DNA of 64,000 bases from Saccharospirillum sp. (GTDB taxonomy: Bacteria; Pseudomonadota; Gammaproteobacteria; Pseudomonadales; Natronospirillaceae), in assembly GCA_018402545.1 (NCBI GenBank), contig JAGYIL010000001.1, positions 682,001 to 746,000 of the forward strand, read 5' to 3'. Below are positions 17,682 to 26,360 of the stretch, piece by piece (the stretch's first letter is position 1; each line of letters starts with the position of its first letter). Made by a program: the position numbers and the translations under genes. Below the pieces are notes generated by a model that was given only the letters and a program-made list of their open reading frames with translations, did no database searches and had not been told where the DNA came from.

Positions 17682-18515
17682 CTAATACCCCAGCCTATGA
17701 GAAATCTCCATGGCGGTTTGGATTACCTGCTCCGCAAGGCCGGGAATGAGCTCATCTTTCATGCGGATGACAGGCCCGGCAAGTGCCACGCTGGCGACGA
17801 CCGTTCGTTCGTTGTTGTAAATGGGCGCTGCAATGGAGCGCATGCCGGTTTCACTTTCCTGATCTTCGAGTGAATAGCCTTGCAGGCGAATGGTTTCCAG
17901 TTTTGATTTCAAGGCGTTGACGTCGGTGATCGTATGAGCTGTTCGTTGTTTGATCGGTTTCTGCAGTATCAGATTTCTGTCGGATTCCGGCATAAACGCA
18001 AGCAGTACCTGGCCTTCCGCCGTGCATGCCATAGGCTTGCGCACGCCTATGTCGGATCGCATGCGAATGGCGTGACTGCTTTCCAGGTGAAAGGCGTACA
18101 AGATCTGATCTTCATCCGGAATGGCCAGAAGTATGGTTTCATTGGTCCTCGCGCGCAGCTCCATCAGCATGGGGCGGGACTCATATGAGACATTCATGCG
18201 TCGACGCACCAGGGCTCCCAGACTGAATAAGGCTAAACCCAGACGGTATTTGTCGTTCGCCGGGTTTTTTTCCAGGAAGTGGTCTTCAACCAGCGTCGTG
18301 GCAATACGGTGTGCAGTGCTTTTGGCAACGTCCAATGCCCGGGCAAGTTCAGTTATACCCAGTTCGTTGGTCTCGTTGGAAAAGGCTTTCATCATTTTCA
18401 GGGCATTGCTAACTGACGATAGCGAAGTACGGTTACCGGGCTCGGAAGACGATGATTTTTTCGGGCGAGCCGTTGCGCTTTTCACACTACTCATACTGCA
18501 GGTTCCTGATTTCAT
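17682..18515 (-). CDS. IclR family transcriptional regulator (IclR1)
   Basis: A 277-residue repressor or activator with an N-terminal winged helix-turn-helix (GITELARALDVAKSTAHRIATTL, about 53-75) and a C-terminal effector domain (GVRKPMACTAEGQVLLAF; DQESETGMRSIAAPI). It is very similar to the second IclR protein at 51070-51894, including the recognition helix (AKSTAHR versus AKSTVHR) and the stretch EKNPANDKYRLGL. Both probably read the same operator. An operator-like site lies at 18611-18640 in the gap it shares with the divergent TauE-like gene, suggesting autoregulation. IclR proteins commonly control aromatic-acid catabolism. Confidence 0.92.
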   Translation of the reverse strand: MKSGTCSMSSVKSATARPKKSSSSEPGNRTSLSSVSNALKMMKAFSNETNELGITELARALDVAKSTAHRIATTLVEDHFLEKNPANDKYRLGLALFSLGALVRRRMNVSYESRPMLMELRARTNETILLAIPDEDQILYAFHLESSHAIRMRSDIGVRKPMACTAEGQVLLAFMPESDRNLILQKPIKQRTAHTITDVNALKSKLETIRLQGYSLEDQESETGMRSIAAPIYNNERTVVASVALAGPVIRMKDELIPGLAEQVIQTAMEISHRLGY

Positions 18516-18610
18516 GCCGGCATTGTTCGACGAGTCTTACACTAATATTGAAAATCGACAAGCAAACCGGGTGGTCTGATGTGCTTGCTACTCGACTGCT
18601 ACGTTTATCA

Positions 18611-18640
18611 TTCCGTTATATGAAACGATGTTCTTTAAAG
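18611..18640. promoter_or_regulatory. IclR-type operator-like site 1
   Basis: TTCCGTTATATGAAACGATG followed by TTCT contains the core GAAAC-N3-GTTC (18622-18633) and a left outer arm TTCC-N-TTAT. The same architecture occurs at four other promoters in the window. It sits between divergent iclR1 and the tauE-like gene. Confidence 0.55.
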
Positions 18641-18762
18641 TAATAAGTCTATATCATTGCGGCAATAGAAGTCTCCGTACCCTGAGTCGGGTGTGGAGTT
18701 TACCAGGCCCGGTGCTTCCTCAGCGCGATGGCCTTTTCCCGTAGCAATGGAGGTGATCCGCA

Positions 18763-19524
18763 ATGACCTGGCTGGAATGGTGGCTGCCCGAGCAATTGAG
18801 CCTGGTGGCATCGCTTTCATTGGTGATAATCAGTTTCTTCACCTCCGCACTGACGGCGGCCGTGGGCATTGGCGGTGGTGTTATGTTGCTGGCGATTATG
18901 GCCAATCTGATGCCAGCGGCCGCAATCATACCCGTTCACGGGGTGGTTCAGTTGGGTTCAAACCTCGGCCGGTTGCTTACCCTGGCTGGGTTGACCGACT
19001 GGCGAATGGCTGGGTGGTTTTCGTTCGGCAGCGTCTTTGGCGCGCTGGCGGGTGGGCAACTGGCGGTCAGTATTCCGCCGGCTTTTTTACAGCTCGCATT
19101 AGGGTCGTTTATTTTATACAGCGCCTGGATGCCCGTTTTTCGCTTACCAGCGGGTCGAAAGTCAATGTCACTGCTGGGCGCAGGGACGGCTTTTCTGGCA
19201 ATGATTGTTGCCGGCATTGCTCCCTTTGTGTTTGTCGTGTTGAAAGACCTGTTTAGCGACCGTCGCGCGCTGATAGCGACCCAGACGGCAATGATGACCA
19301 CACAGCAGGTGCTAAAAATTGTGATCTTCGGGTCACTGGGTTTCGTGTTTTCAGACTGGTATGGCTTGCTGGTATTGATGATCGGAACCGGTTTTGCTGG
19401 AACACTGTCCGGAAAGTACCTTCTCAGTCGCTTACCAGCCGAGCGGGTCCAGCCCATTTTGAAAGCACTGCTGACGGTAATGGCCTTTCGTCTGTTATAT
19501 CTGGGCTATGGGTCACTGGGTTGA
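18763..19524 (+). CDS. TauE/SafE family anion permease
   Basis: A 253-residue membrane protein with seven to eight hydrophobic segments. The two repeated family halves are visible: FFTSALTAAVGIGGGVMLLAIM at the start and FLAMIVAGIAPFVFVVL in the middle. Members export sulfite, sulfoacetate or other small organic anions, or act as importers. It is divergent from iclR1 with an operator-like site between them, so it is probably part of the island's regulon. If an aromatic sulfonate were the substrate, sulfite export would be a natural role, but this is speculation. Confidence 0.85.
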   Translation: MTWLEWWLPEQLSLVASLSLVIISFFTSALTAAVGIGGGVMLLAIMANLMPAAAIIPVHGVVQLGSNLGRLLTLAGLTDWRMAGWFSFGSVFGALAGGQLAVSIPPAFLQLALGSFILYSAWMPVFRLPAGRKSMSLLGAGTAFLAMIVAGIAPFVFVVLKDLFSDRRALIATQTAMMTTQQVLKIVIFGSLGFVFSDWYGLLVLMIGTGFAGTLSGKYLLSRLPAERVQPILKALLTVMAFRLLYLGYGSLG

Positions 19525-19787
19525 TCTCAAGTCTCTCCCGGTGAACGAAACCTCGAATTAGAACGCGAAATCCCATTGGTGGAACGCCAAGGTCGTGAGA
19601 TGCAGCGGTAAGCCGCATTCCACAGTGTTTCCGCATAGAGGAATGGTGGTTTCGATATTTGCACTTACTCAAAGACTTCTATATAATGCCTGGCAGTTGA
19701 TGACGAAAGACCTTCAATATAAAGAAAACAAAATCAAGGCAGACGGACATCAGAAACTTGTTTTTTTTTACTATTGGAGATTGTGCT

Positions 19788-19967
19788 ATGTCAGTTAAAA
19801 CCCCGGAACAGATGTACAAAGAAGCCCAGCAATCTCTGGGTTATCACGTTGCTTCAAACCTGCTGACCATTGTGTCATTGCCGGTCACCCTGTTGACGAA
19901 AGCCTGGGTACTGGTAGCTAACCAGTTTGGCAAGTCAGCATCAGGTGCTGAAGCGAGCAAGTCGTAA
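19788..19967 (+). CDS. Small hypothetical protein, 59 residues
   Basis: The ATG at 19788 is preceded by GGAGA at seven bases. The protein begins MSVKTPEQMYKEAQQSLGYH and has one amphipathic/hydrophobic helix (ASNLLTIVSLPVTLLTKAWVLVANQF), perhaps membrane-associated. The family was not recognised. A stable hairpin follows 20 bases after the stop, and an AT-rich promoter-like stretch (TATAAT-like at 19681) precedes it, so it looks like a stand-alone gene. Confidence 0.6.
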   Translation: MSVKTPEQMYKEAQQSLGYHVASNLLTIVSLPVTLLTKAWVLVANQFGKSASGAEASKS

Positions 19968-20292
19968 GCATTATCTTGATATTGCGCCAACAATCCTGTC
20001 CATTCAGGGTTGTTGGTGTTCAACAGATAACGTCTATACGTCCAGTGTCCGACCTCCTTCCCTGAAACCTCTCGCTACCCTTACCCCTTCCCAGCATGTA
20101 AACAGCAGTTTGACAATGACCACTCACAGGGTTCTGTTCCTGACATCAATCGTTACGCATCAATGCATATAACCAGGGATTCAGTTGGTTTTGGTGTTCG
20201 GTATCCACTTATATAGGTTGGTCAGTGAGCGCAGGGCTAAGCCTTGATCGGACAGGGAAGGGAAGCTCATGTCGAGCCTCCCAACAAAGTGA
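19968..20292. terminator. Gap with hairpin at 19987-20016
   Basis: A near-perfect inverted repeat (CCAACAATCCTG / CAGGGTTGTTGG) at 19987-20016 lies just after the 59-residue gene. It lacks a long T run, so it may be a weak terminator or 3' stabiliser. The rest of this 325-base gap shows no convincing gene. Confidence 0.5.
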
Positions 20293-20991
20293 TTAGCCTG
20301 CAACGACCTGATAGGTATAAAACATACCGAAGAGAATAGATGCGAAATTGATGGCCATATGTCCACGGTTTTTAAGGTTAAAGCCGCGACTGTTCAAAAA
20401 GAGAAAGGGCGCGCTAATGAGCATTGAGAAACCCGTCATCCCGATTACGGTACCGCCACCGAAGGCCAGAATATACGTCATGGCCTGCATTAGGGTTTCG
20501 GTGGTATCCATGACCAGGATTACCATCAGTCCGCTGCCTGCAATGCCGTGTACTACGCCGATCAGGCCCGCCTTCAAGTAGGAGGGCTCCTGGTGGCTAT
20601 GAACATGAGTTTTTTGATTGGAATGGTCATGAAAGTGCAGGTGCGGTGTCTGGCTATCCTGGTGCCGGTGAACATGCGCATGCACCTTCTTAGTCCGGAA
20701 TTTAACGACGTTATAGGTACCCAGAAGAATAATCATCACCCCTACCAGGGCCTCGGAAGTCATCATGAAACCGGCCGAAAGCTCCAGCTTCAAGGCTAGC
20801 AGGACCATCCCCAGAATCAGCAGCGTTGCGGTATGACCAATGCCCCACACAGTTCCAATTCGTGCTGCCTTACTGAGCTTTTCTGTACCACTGCTAATCG
20901 TAGAGATCGCTACAACATGGTCGGGCTCAGTCGCATGCTTGAAACCGAGGGCGAGGCCAAGAAGCAAAACGGATAACCATTCAATTGTCAT
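20293..20991 (-). CDS. NicO/HoxN-UreH family nickel/cobalt permease, His-rich loop
   Basis: A 232-residue membrane protein. Helix I carries the HX4DH-type signature within KHATEPDHVVAI (about 18-29), diagnostic of Ni/Co permeases and their UreH relatives. The second helix has GIGHTATLL. A cytoplasmic loop at about 103-136 contains some ten histidines (HAHVHRH, HLHFHDH, HVHSH), suitable for binding metal. The ATG at 20991 has AGGA at eight bases. It stands alone, divergent from the cupin operon. Substrate could be nickel, cobalt or another divalent cation. With the CobW GTPase and His-rich proteins in the island it hints at a metalloenzyme needing special metal supply. Confidence 0.85.
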   Translation of the reverse strand: MTIEWLSVLLLGLALGFKHATEPDHVVAISTISSGTEKLSKAARIGTVWGIGHTATLLILGMVLLALKLELSAGFMMTSEALVGVMIILLGTYNVVKFRTKKVHAHVHRHQDSQTPHLHFHDHSNQKTHVHSHQEPSYLKAGLIGVVHGIAGSGLMVILVMDTTETLMQAMTYILAFGGGTVIGMTGFSMLISAPFLFLNSRGFNLKNRGHMAINFASILFGMFYTYQVVAG

Positions 20992-21555
20992 TGTTTTAGT
21001 CCTGCTATCGAGAAAGACAGACAGGCTGCCTTCCGTGTGGTTGAGAAAGATACGTAGACGTTGCTGCTACCGAAGGCAGAGGTAACTACTTGCAGTGACA
21101 GAACGTGGTTCGAACCTTCTATGGTGCGCATGCACAACAATGCGTATATTCGTATTGTGTTCTTTATTATGGAACAATGTTTACCATGATGGAACTAAAT
21201 TATCAGCGCTACTGAGTTCTGTCAACGCCGAAAAATGATCGTTCTGATTGCCAGCTTTCGTCCATCTCTAGCTCTATTTCCTTGTTTTTTAACGATAAAT
21301 TGCCATTTAGGCCTATCTTTGGCGAGTTGGTTTTCAGGATCGTTCAATTAGTGATCAGTAGTCTTTGCGAAAGAATGGCGTTCTTCTTATTGACGCAGAC
21401 CTTTCTAATGTGTGATATTCCTCATGGAGGTTAAATGTTCCGCATAAGAGTACAAAAACCGAAGCATAGCCTACACTCGTTACCATTAGCCGGCGCAACA
21501 CGTTCAACGCACCGTTTCATGCGTTTCCGCCGCTAGCCCATAAGAGGTTGAACCC
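20992..21555. promoter_or_regulatory. Long divergent regulatory region with IclR-type sites 2a and 2b
   Basis: This 564-base AT-rich gap separates the NicO gene from the cupin/TTT operon and has no ORF. At 21161-21195 is the extended operator-like motif (TTCTTTATTATGGAACAATG followed by TTTACCATGATGGAAC), with a core GGAAC-N3-GTTT. A second short palindrome GAACGTGGTTC lies at 21101-21111. An imperfect inverted repeat (CTGCCTTCCG / CCGAAGGCAG) sits at about 21029-21078 in the NicO leader. A B12 riboswitch was considered but not seen. Confidence 0.55.
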
Positions 21556-22671
21556 ATGTCCAAGAAAGATGCACTCGTCTCCGACGAAGTCGCCCAGAAA
21601 TTTGCCAAGGAAAAAGAGTCGCCCTATACCCGCTGGGTCGCCAGTGAAGGGTTGGACATTATTGATGGTATCTATGTTGAAGACCTGAATACCGTTGCGT
21701 TGAAGCCCTGGGACCGCCGTGGCGGCCGTGGTGTGTTCATTAATCATGATGCGTCGCGGACCACGAATGATTGCTACGTCTGTGAGATTCCGGCAGGTAA
21801 GGAACTGGCACCACAACGTCAGTTGTTTGAAGAAATGATCATGGTGCTCAGCGGCAACGGGTCAACCAGTGTCTGGAATGACGCGGGGCAGAAAGTGACG
21901 TTCGAGTGGGGCCCGGGTGCGTTGTTTGCTATCCCTCTCAATACCTGGCATCAGCACTTTAATGGCTCTGGTAGCAACGTGGCGCGCTTTGTATCGGTGA
22001 CCAACATGCCACCGATTGTGAACCTATACGAAGAAATGGACTTCATCTATAACACCGCACATGACTTCAAAACCCGGTTCTCTGGCGAAGCCGACTATTT
22101 TGCTCCGAAAGATGAAATGAATGGCTTCCGACTGGAGACCAACTTCGTTGCCGATGCGGTGAACCTGCCTCTGGTATCAGCGAAAGAGCGTGGCGCCGGT
22201 GGTGGACACATTCGTTTCAATCTCGCGAAAAGCTCCATGAATGCGCACATCTCCCAGTTCCCAGTGGGTACCTATAAAAAGGCGCACGCTCACGGACCCG
22301 GTGCCCACGTCATCATTCTGGCGGGTGAAGGCTATTCCCTGATGTGGCCGGAAGGCGAAGAGCCCAAGCGCTACGAGTGGAAGCCGGGAACACTGATCAC
22401 ACCACCGAACATGTGGTTTCACCAGCATTTCAACACCGGCACCACGCCTGCGCGCTATCTGGCCTTTAAATATGAAGGTGTTGCGTTCCGAAATGCCCAG
22501 GGCGTGCCAAAAGCCTGGATCAGCAAGCGCATTGGTGGCCACCAGATCGACTATGCCGATGAGAGCCAACTGGTACGGACCATGTTCGCCGATGCGTTGT
22601 CAGAAAAAGGTCTGACGCCGCAAATGGCTGATGCATACGAAGCAGAGAAAGACACGCTGCCACCGCTTTAA
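21556..22671 (+). CDS. Bicupin protein, function unknown
   Basis: A 371-residue cytoplasmic double cupin and first gene of the TTT1 operon, with AAGAGG upstream. The C-terminal cupin (about 225-325) retains a metal site KAHAHGPGAH and a later WFHQHFN; histidine replaces the usual glutamate. The N-terminal cupin has lost the paired histidines (APQRQLFEE) but keeps WHQHFN. Bicupins of this size include gentisate-type dioxygenases, yet the HQHFN signature is shared with four smaller cupins in the island, pointing to a separate family. It could be a dioxygenase, isomerase or ligand-binding protein. The activity is not determined by sequence reading. Confidence 0.75.
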   Translation: MSKKDALVSDEVAQKFAKEKESPYTRWVASEGLDIIDGIYVEDLNTVALKPWDRRGGRGVFINHDASRTTNDCYVCEIPAGKELAPQRQLFEEMIMVLSGNGSTSVWNDAGQKVTFEWGPGALFAIPLNTWHQHFNGSGSNVARFVSVTNMPPIVNLYEEMDFIYNTAHDFKTRFSGEADYFAPKDEMNGFRLETNFVADAVNLPLVSAKERGAGGGHIRFNLAKSSMNAHISQFPVGTYKKAHAHGPGAHVIILAGEGYSLMWPEGEEPKRYEWKPGTLITPPNMWFHQHFNTGTTPARYLAFKYEGVAFRNAQGVPKAWISKRIGGHQIDYADESQLVRTMFADALSEKGLTPQMADAYEAEKDTLPPL

Positions 22672-22801
22672 GGTCGGCAGTTTGGGATAGGTGGGGGCAA
22701 TGGTAATCACCTCATCTGCCCGCCAGTGTTATGCCTGAAAATGTTGATCAGTTCGGGCATAACATCAATGACAACAAGAAATTGGCAAGAGGGTCAAAAC
22801 G

Positions 22802-23362
22802 ATGTCTGATTCAAAATCCGATGCAGCAGAGGGCGGCCAGGTTACCTGGGAGCGCTGGACCAAAAAACGCACCTTCGTGCGAGCGCTTGAAGGAACCTAC
22901 GGCGAACTTAAAGAAGAGTTGTTTAACCAGCCCCGCATCTATCCTACCCAGGATCTCGCGTGGAAGGGTGGTCCGCAAAATTTCGGCAAGAAGGTGATTA
23001 ACCCCCAGTCGTCAAAGATTGCCCAGACCATTGAAACGCACGTCGATGCGTTCTCGCCCGGTGGTTATGGTCAAAAGCACGGTCACATGAATAGCGCTGT
23101 CTTCTTCGTACTGAAAGGCAAAGGCCACGATGTACACGATGGTCGCCGCATTGACTGGGAAGCCGGTGATGCTCTGATTGTCGAAAATGGCTGTGTACAC
23201 CAGCATTTTTCAGACGACCCCGATGATGAAACCATTTGTCTGATCATGAAAGCGAAACCCATGTTCCTGTTCATGCATCTTATTTTCCAGGAAATGGTCG
23301 AGTACCCGCCCAAGACGCCGGCCCCGGGTCAGGAAAATTATACGCCACCGGCGTCTTTGTAA
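22802..23362 (+). CDS. Single-domain cupin, ligand-substituted paralogue
   Basis: A 186-residue cupin. Motif 1 reads KHGHMNSAVFFVLKGKG and motif 2 GDALIVENGCVHQHF, so three histidines are present, but the expected motif-1 glutamate is serine. Its paralogue at 49264 has HGHVNEAAFYILDGKG with the glutamate in place. The tail ends in KTPAPGQENYTP, like the paralogue's TEPAPGAEGF. It is second in the bicupin-cupin-cupin-TctA-TctB-TctC order. The altered metal ligand suggests changed metal choice or loss of catalysis. The function of the family in TTT operons is unknown. Confidence 0.8.
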   Translation: MSDSKSDAAEGGQVTWERWTKKRTFVRALEGTYGELKEELFNQPRIYPTQDLAWKGGPQNFGKKVINPQSSKIAQTIETHVDAFSPGGYGQKHGHMNSAVFFVLKGKGHDVHDGRRIDWEAGDALIVENGCVHQHFSDDPDDETICLIMKAKPMFLFMHLIFQEMVEYPPKTPAPGQENYTPPASL

Positions 23363-23387
23363 CCGATCAGACAAAGAGGAGAATACC

Positions 23388-23975
23388 ATGAGCACCGATA
23401 TTCCATTTGTGTCAGACATTGAGCGCCAGCGCTCACGTACCGATGTAAACGCCAGTTTTTACAATGATGCCTTAAAAGCCTCCAAAGAGTTTCGCCGCGA
23501 GTACCAGGAACGCAAGAACGTGGTCAAGTGGAGCGAGATGCCGATGGAGCGTTCGGCCGATGGCCTGATCAAGCACATCATCAATGAGGGCATGAACACC
23601 AAAGAATGTGCCATTGATATCTACATGCAGTTTTTGGCCGTTAATGGAGCGACCGGTACCAGCCGTCACCTGACCGAAGAGGTGGCGTTTGTTATCGAAG
23701 GTCATGGCTACGACCTGCATTACGACGTTAAGTTTCGCTGTGAAGACGAATTCGTGTGGGAGTGGGAAACAACCCCCAAGAAATATGAATGGGGTCCGGG
23801 TGATTTTATCTATATCCCGCCTTACTGCGCGCACAAGCGATTTAACACCAGTGATCAGGAAGCGCGGGTTGTGGTGATTAACAGCCGTATGGTCAAGGCA
23901 ATAGGGTTTGACTGGTTTGATCAGCTGGAACCCGCTGAAGGGTTTGAAGACCTTTGGGTACCACCGTCTGAGTAA
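23388..23975 (+). CDS. Single-domain cupin, His-substituted paralogue
   Basis: A 195-residue cupin that begins 25 bases after its neighbour and has AGAGGAG upstream. Motif 1 is GTSRHLTEEVAFVIEGHG and motif 2 IYIPPYCAHKRFN. Compared with its paralogue at 48609 (GKHRHLAEECLYVLEGKG, IHQHFN) the first metal histidine is serine and HQHF is HKRF. Both proteins share an N-terminal domain with EMP-E/SKQGLLKH-like and MN-T segments. The pattern suggests the TTT1 pair has diverged together in metal binding. Confidence 0.8.
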   Translation: MSTDIPFVSDIERQRSRTDVNASFYNDALKASKEFRREYQERKNVVKWSEMPMERSADGLIKHIINEGMNTKECAIDIYMQFLAVNGATGTSRHLTEEVAFVIEGHGYDLHYDVKFRCEDEFVWEWETTPKKYEWGPGDFIYIPPYCAHKRFNTSDQEARVVVINSRMVKAIGFDWFDQLEPAEGFEDLWVPPSE

Positions 23976-24086
23976 GATCGGGCTAAACAGAATAACAACA
24001 ATTGATAGGCAGCCAAGCAGGTTGCCAATGTGAATCTGGCTGTACCCGGTTCCCCGGGCAGCCGGTGCCACACAGGAGTTTCCCGT

Positions 24087-25598
24087 ATGTTTGATGCAGC
24101 CCTGCAAGGGTTGATGGGTATTCTGCACTGGAAGGCGTTTGCGATGATGATGATTGGTATTGTCATCAGCAGTACGCTCGTAGCCATGCCCGGAGTTGGC
24201 AGTAAGACCGCTATCGCATTGCTGTTGCCTTTCGCCTTTGTTTTGGAAAAGTATGAAGCAATTGCTTTGATTGTCAGTGTCTGGGCCGTCAGTAATACGG
24301 CTAACTCTATTACCGCCATCCTGTTTTCAGTGCCCGGGGGCGGTGGCTCTCAGGCAACGATTATGGACGGCTATCCCATGGCCAAAAACGGTGAGGCCGC
24401 CCGTGCGCTGGGCGCCTCTTTTACCGCGTCGGCCATCGGTGGTGTTCTGGGAGCGCTGGCTCTGTTGGCGGCGATTCCTATGGTCAGACCTCTGGTGTTG
24501 CTGCTTGGTCCGCCAGAGTTCTTCATGCTGGTGATGATGGGTGTGGTGATGGTGGGTGCTTTGGCGGGTAAAACGCCACTGAAGGGCATAGCGATTGGCG
24601 TTCTGGGATTTGCCATCTCGCTGATTGGAATTCAGTCGCAGACCGGCACTCCCCGTTACACCTTCGACATCTTGTACCTGTTTGATGGTATTGGTCTGGT
24701 TCCGCTCACTATTGGCTTGTTTGCGATCCCGGAACTTATTTCACTTGCCGCTCGCGGAAAGACGATATCGAATGTTGATCTGGGAGATTTGAGCGCCGGC
24801 CGACTGCAGGGCATAAAAGACGCCTTTATAAATTGGTGGCTGGTGGTCCGTTGTAGCATGGTGGGTGTCTGGGTTGGGATCATCCCTGGTCTTGGGTCTT
24901 CGGTTGCGGACTGGTTTGCCTATGGCCATGCGCTTCAAACCTGTAAGGGTGCCAGTAAAACCTTTGGTAAAGGCGATGTACGCGGCGTGATTGCCGTGGA
25001 CGCGGCCACCAATGCCAAAGAAGGCGGTGCACTGATACCTACGCTGGCCTTTGGCATTCCCGGTAGCAGTACATTGGCCTTGATTTTTGGTGGTCTTTTA
25101 GTCGTCGGTGTGACCCCGGGCAAGGAAATTCTGACCACCCAGCTGGACGTTACCTTTTCGATCATCTGGTTGCTTATTATCTCGTCCATTCTTACGTCGG
25201 TATTGTGCCTGATGTTTACCAAGCAGTTGGCGATGGCAACTATGTTGCGTCCCACTGTACTGGTGCCGGTCGTTCTTGCGATGGCGGTACTGGGTAGCTT
25301 TGCCCATTCTAATCGACTTGAAGATGTTGCCGTCATGGCAATTTTCGGGGTCCTCGGATACTTTTTGCGTCTGGGTAACTGGCCGCGCCCTCCTTTATTG
25401 TTGGGGGTAGTTCTGGGGCCATTGGCCGAGCGGTTCATGTGGACCTCCTACCAGATCTATGGATATGGCTTTCTGATACGCCCCGGGGTACTGATCATTG
25501 CCGCTATTTTGGTGGTGTCACTGGCCTACCCCATGTGGCAAAAGCGTCAGGCTGAACGTGCCCAGAAGGCAGAAGTAGCCGCCGGGGGTGAATCATGA
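24087..25598 (+). CDS. tctA: TTT transporter large membrane subunit TctA (TTT1)
   Basis: The protein has 503 residues from ATG 24087, which has CACAGGAG upstream; the longer reading into the previous gap adds nothing conserved. It has about twelve TM helices. The two TctA repeat signatures are visible: MPGVGSKTAIALLLPF near the start and IIPGLGSSVADWFAYGHA with FGKGDVRGV and ALIPTLAFGIPGSS in the second half. It is the channel of a sodium- or proton-coupled carboxylate importer that works with TctB and the periplasmic TctC. TctB overlaps its stop by an ATGA. Confidence 0.95.
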   Translation: MFDAALQGLMGILHWKAFAMMMIGIVISSTLVAMPGVGSKTAIALLLPFAFVLEKYEAIALIVSVWAVSNTANSITAILFSVPGGGGSQATIMDGYPMAKNGEAARALGASFTASAIGGVLGALALLAAIPMVRPLVLLLGPPEFFMLVMMGVVMVGALAGKTPLKGIAIGVLGFAISLIGIQSQTGTPRYTFDILYLFDGIGLVPLTIGLFAIPELISLAARGKTISNVDLGDLSAGRLQGIKDAFINWWLVVRCSMVGVWVGIIPGLGSSVADWFAYGHALQTCKGASKTFGKGDVRGVIAVDAATNAKEGGALIPTLAFGIPGSSTLALIFGGLLVVGVTPGKEILTTQLDVTFSIIWLLIISSILTSVLCLMFTKQLAMATMLRPTVLVPVVLAMAVLGSFAHSNRLEDVAVMAIFGVLGYFLRLGNWPRPPLLLGVVLGPLAERFMWTSYQIYGYGFLIRPGVLIIAAILVVSLAYPMWQKRQAERAQKAEVAAGGES

Positions 25599-26122
25599 TT
25601 GGTTACTTCAAGCGTTCAACGATAACGGTGCTGTTGCTGGTGCTGTTTATCTACATCGTTATCGGTGGCAGCGGCATGTCTGCGCAGGCACGGTTGTTTA
25701 CGCTGGCAGTTGGCTGGATTGGAATAGTCATTGTGGGTGTTCAACTAATACGTGAGCTTATTCTTCAGCGAAACGAAAATCAGGTTATGGCATCCGGTCA
25801 GCCTCAGGCAGAGCATGAGGAGGATGGCCCTGGTGGAAACGTTGACTTCGCGGTTACCGATGAAGAAAAAACAACCTACGGTCGCAGGGCGGCCTTAGAA
25901 CAGTTCGGTTGGTTGTGGGGTATGTTTGTTTGTCTCTGGTTACTGGGGTTCTACATCACTGTCCCGGCAATGATGGGGTTGTACCTGCGTCGGCACCGTG
26001 AAAGCTGGCGACTGACAATATTAATGACCGCTGGCATTTGGCTGGCGGTTTGGGGTTTGTTTCACGAGCTGCTCTATCTGCCTTTTCCTAAGGGGTATCT
26101 GTTTGTACTCCTGGGAGGTTAG
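25595..26122 (+). CDS. tctB: TTT small membrane subunit TctB (TTT1)
   Basis: A 175-residue protein with four predicted TM helices: about 7-25, 31-50, 105-125 and 133-160. The hydrophilic middle (ENQVMASGQPQAEHEEDG...) is long for the family. TctB proteins are poorly conserved; the call rests on size, topology and the ATGA overlap with tctA. It works in the inner membrane with TctA. Confidence 0.85.
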   Translation: MIGYFKRSTITVLLLVLFIYIVIGGSGMSAQARLFTLAVGWIGIVIVGVQLIRELILQRNENQVMASGQPQAEHEEDGPGGNVDFAVTDEEKTTYGRRAALEQFGWLWGMFVCLWLLGFYITVPAMMGLYLRRHRESWRLTILMTAGIWLAVWGLFHELLYLPFPKGYLFVLLGG

Positions 26123-26179
26123 TCGCTGGCTGAGATTCCAGGGTGAAAATATCTTTTGTTTTGGATCGATATGATTTTC

Positions 26180-26198
26180 GGTTCAGACTCGGTTCAGA
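26180..26198. repeat. Short direct repeat before tctC1
   Basis: CGGTTCAGA occurs twice with a ten-base period (26180-26188 and 26190-26198) in the 238-base gap between tctB and tctC. It may be a regulator half-site or chance. The gap holds no ORF. Confidence 0.3.
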
Positions 26199-26360
26199 AC
26201 TCGAGATTATGATCTGAAAAGTATTTCTTGCAGAATGCCGGGGTCTGGCTTTGGCTGCTGCAGAAGTGGGCCGGCCCGTGTTTCGGGTTGACCTCCAATA
26301 CTGGTTGAAACCTCTGTCCCTGGAGGCCAGCCAGACAACAATAAAGTGAGGAGAAAGGCA

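Noticed and set aside
20181-20366. 61-codon ORF after the NicO gene
   Set aside because: It overlaps the NicO 3' end in another frame and has no ribosome-binding site or recognisable feature.
20992-21120. Cobalamin riboswitch before the NicO gene
   Set aside because: A B12-box-like sequence and the expected paired regions were not found; only a simple imperfect inverted repeat is present.
21556-22671. Firm call as gentisate 1,2-dioxygenase
   Set aside because: Length fits, but the metal motif pattern and the HQHFN signature shared with the small cupins do not support it; left as a bicupin of unknown function.
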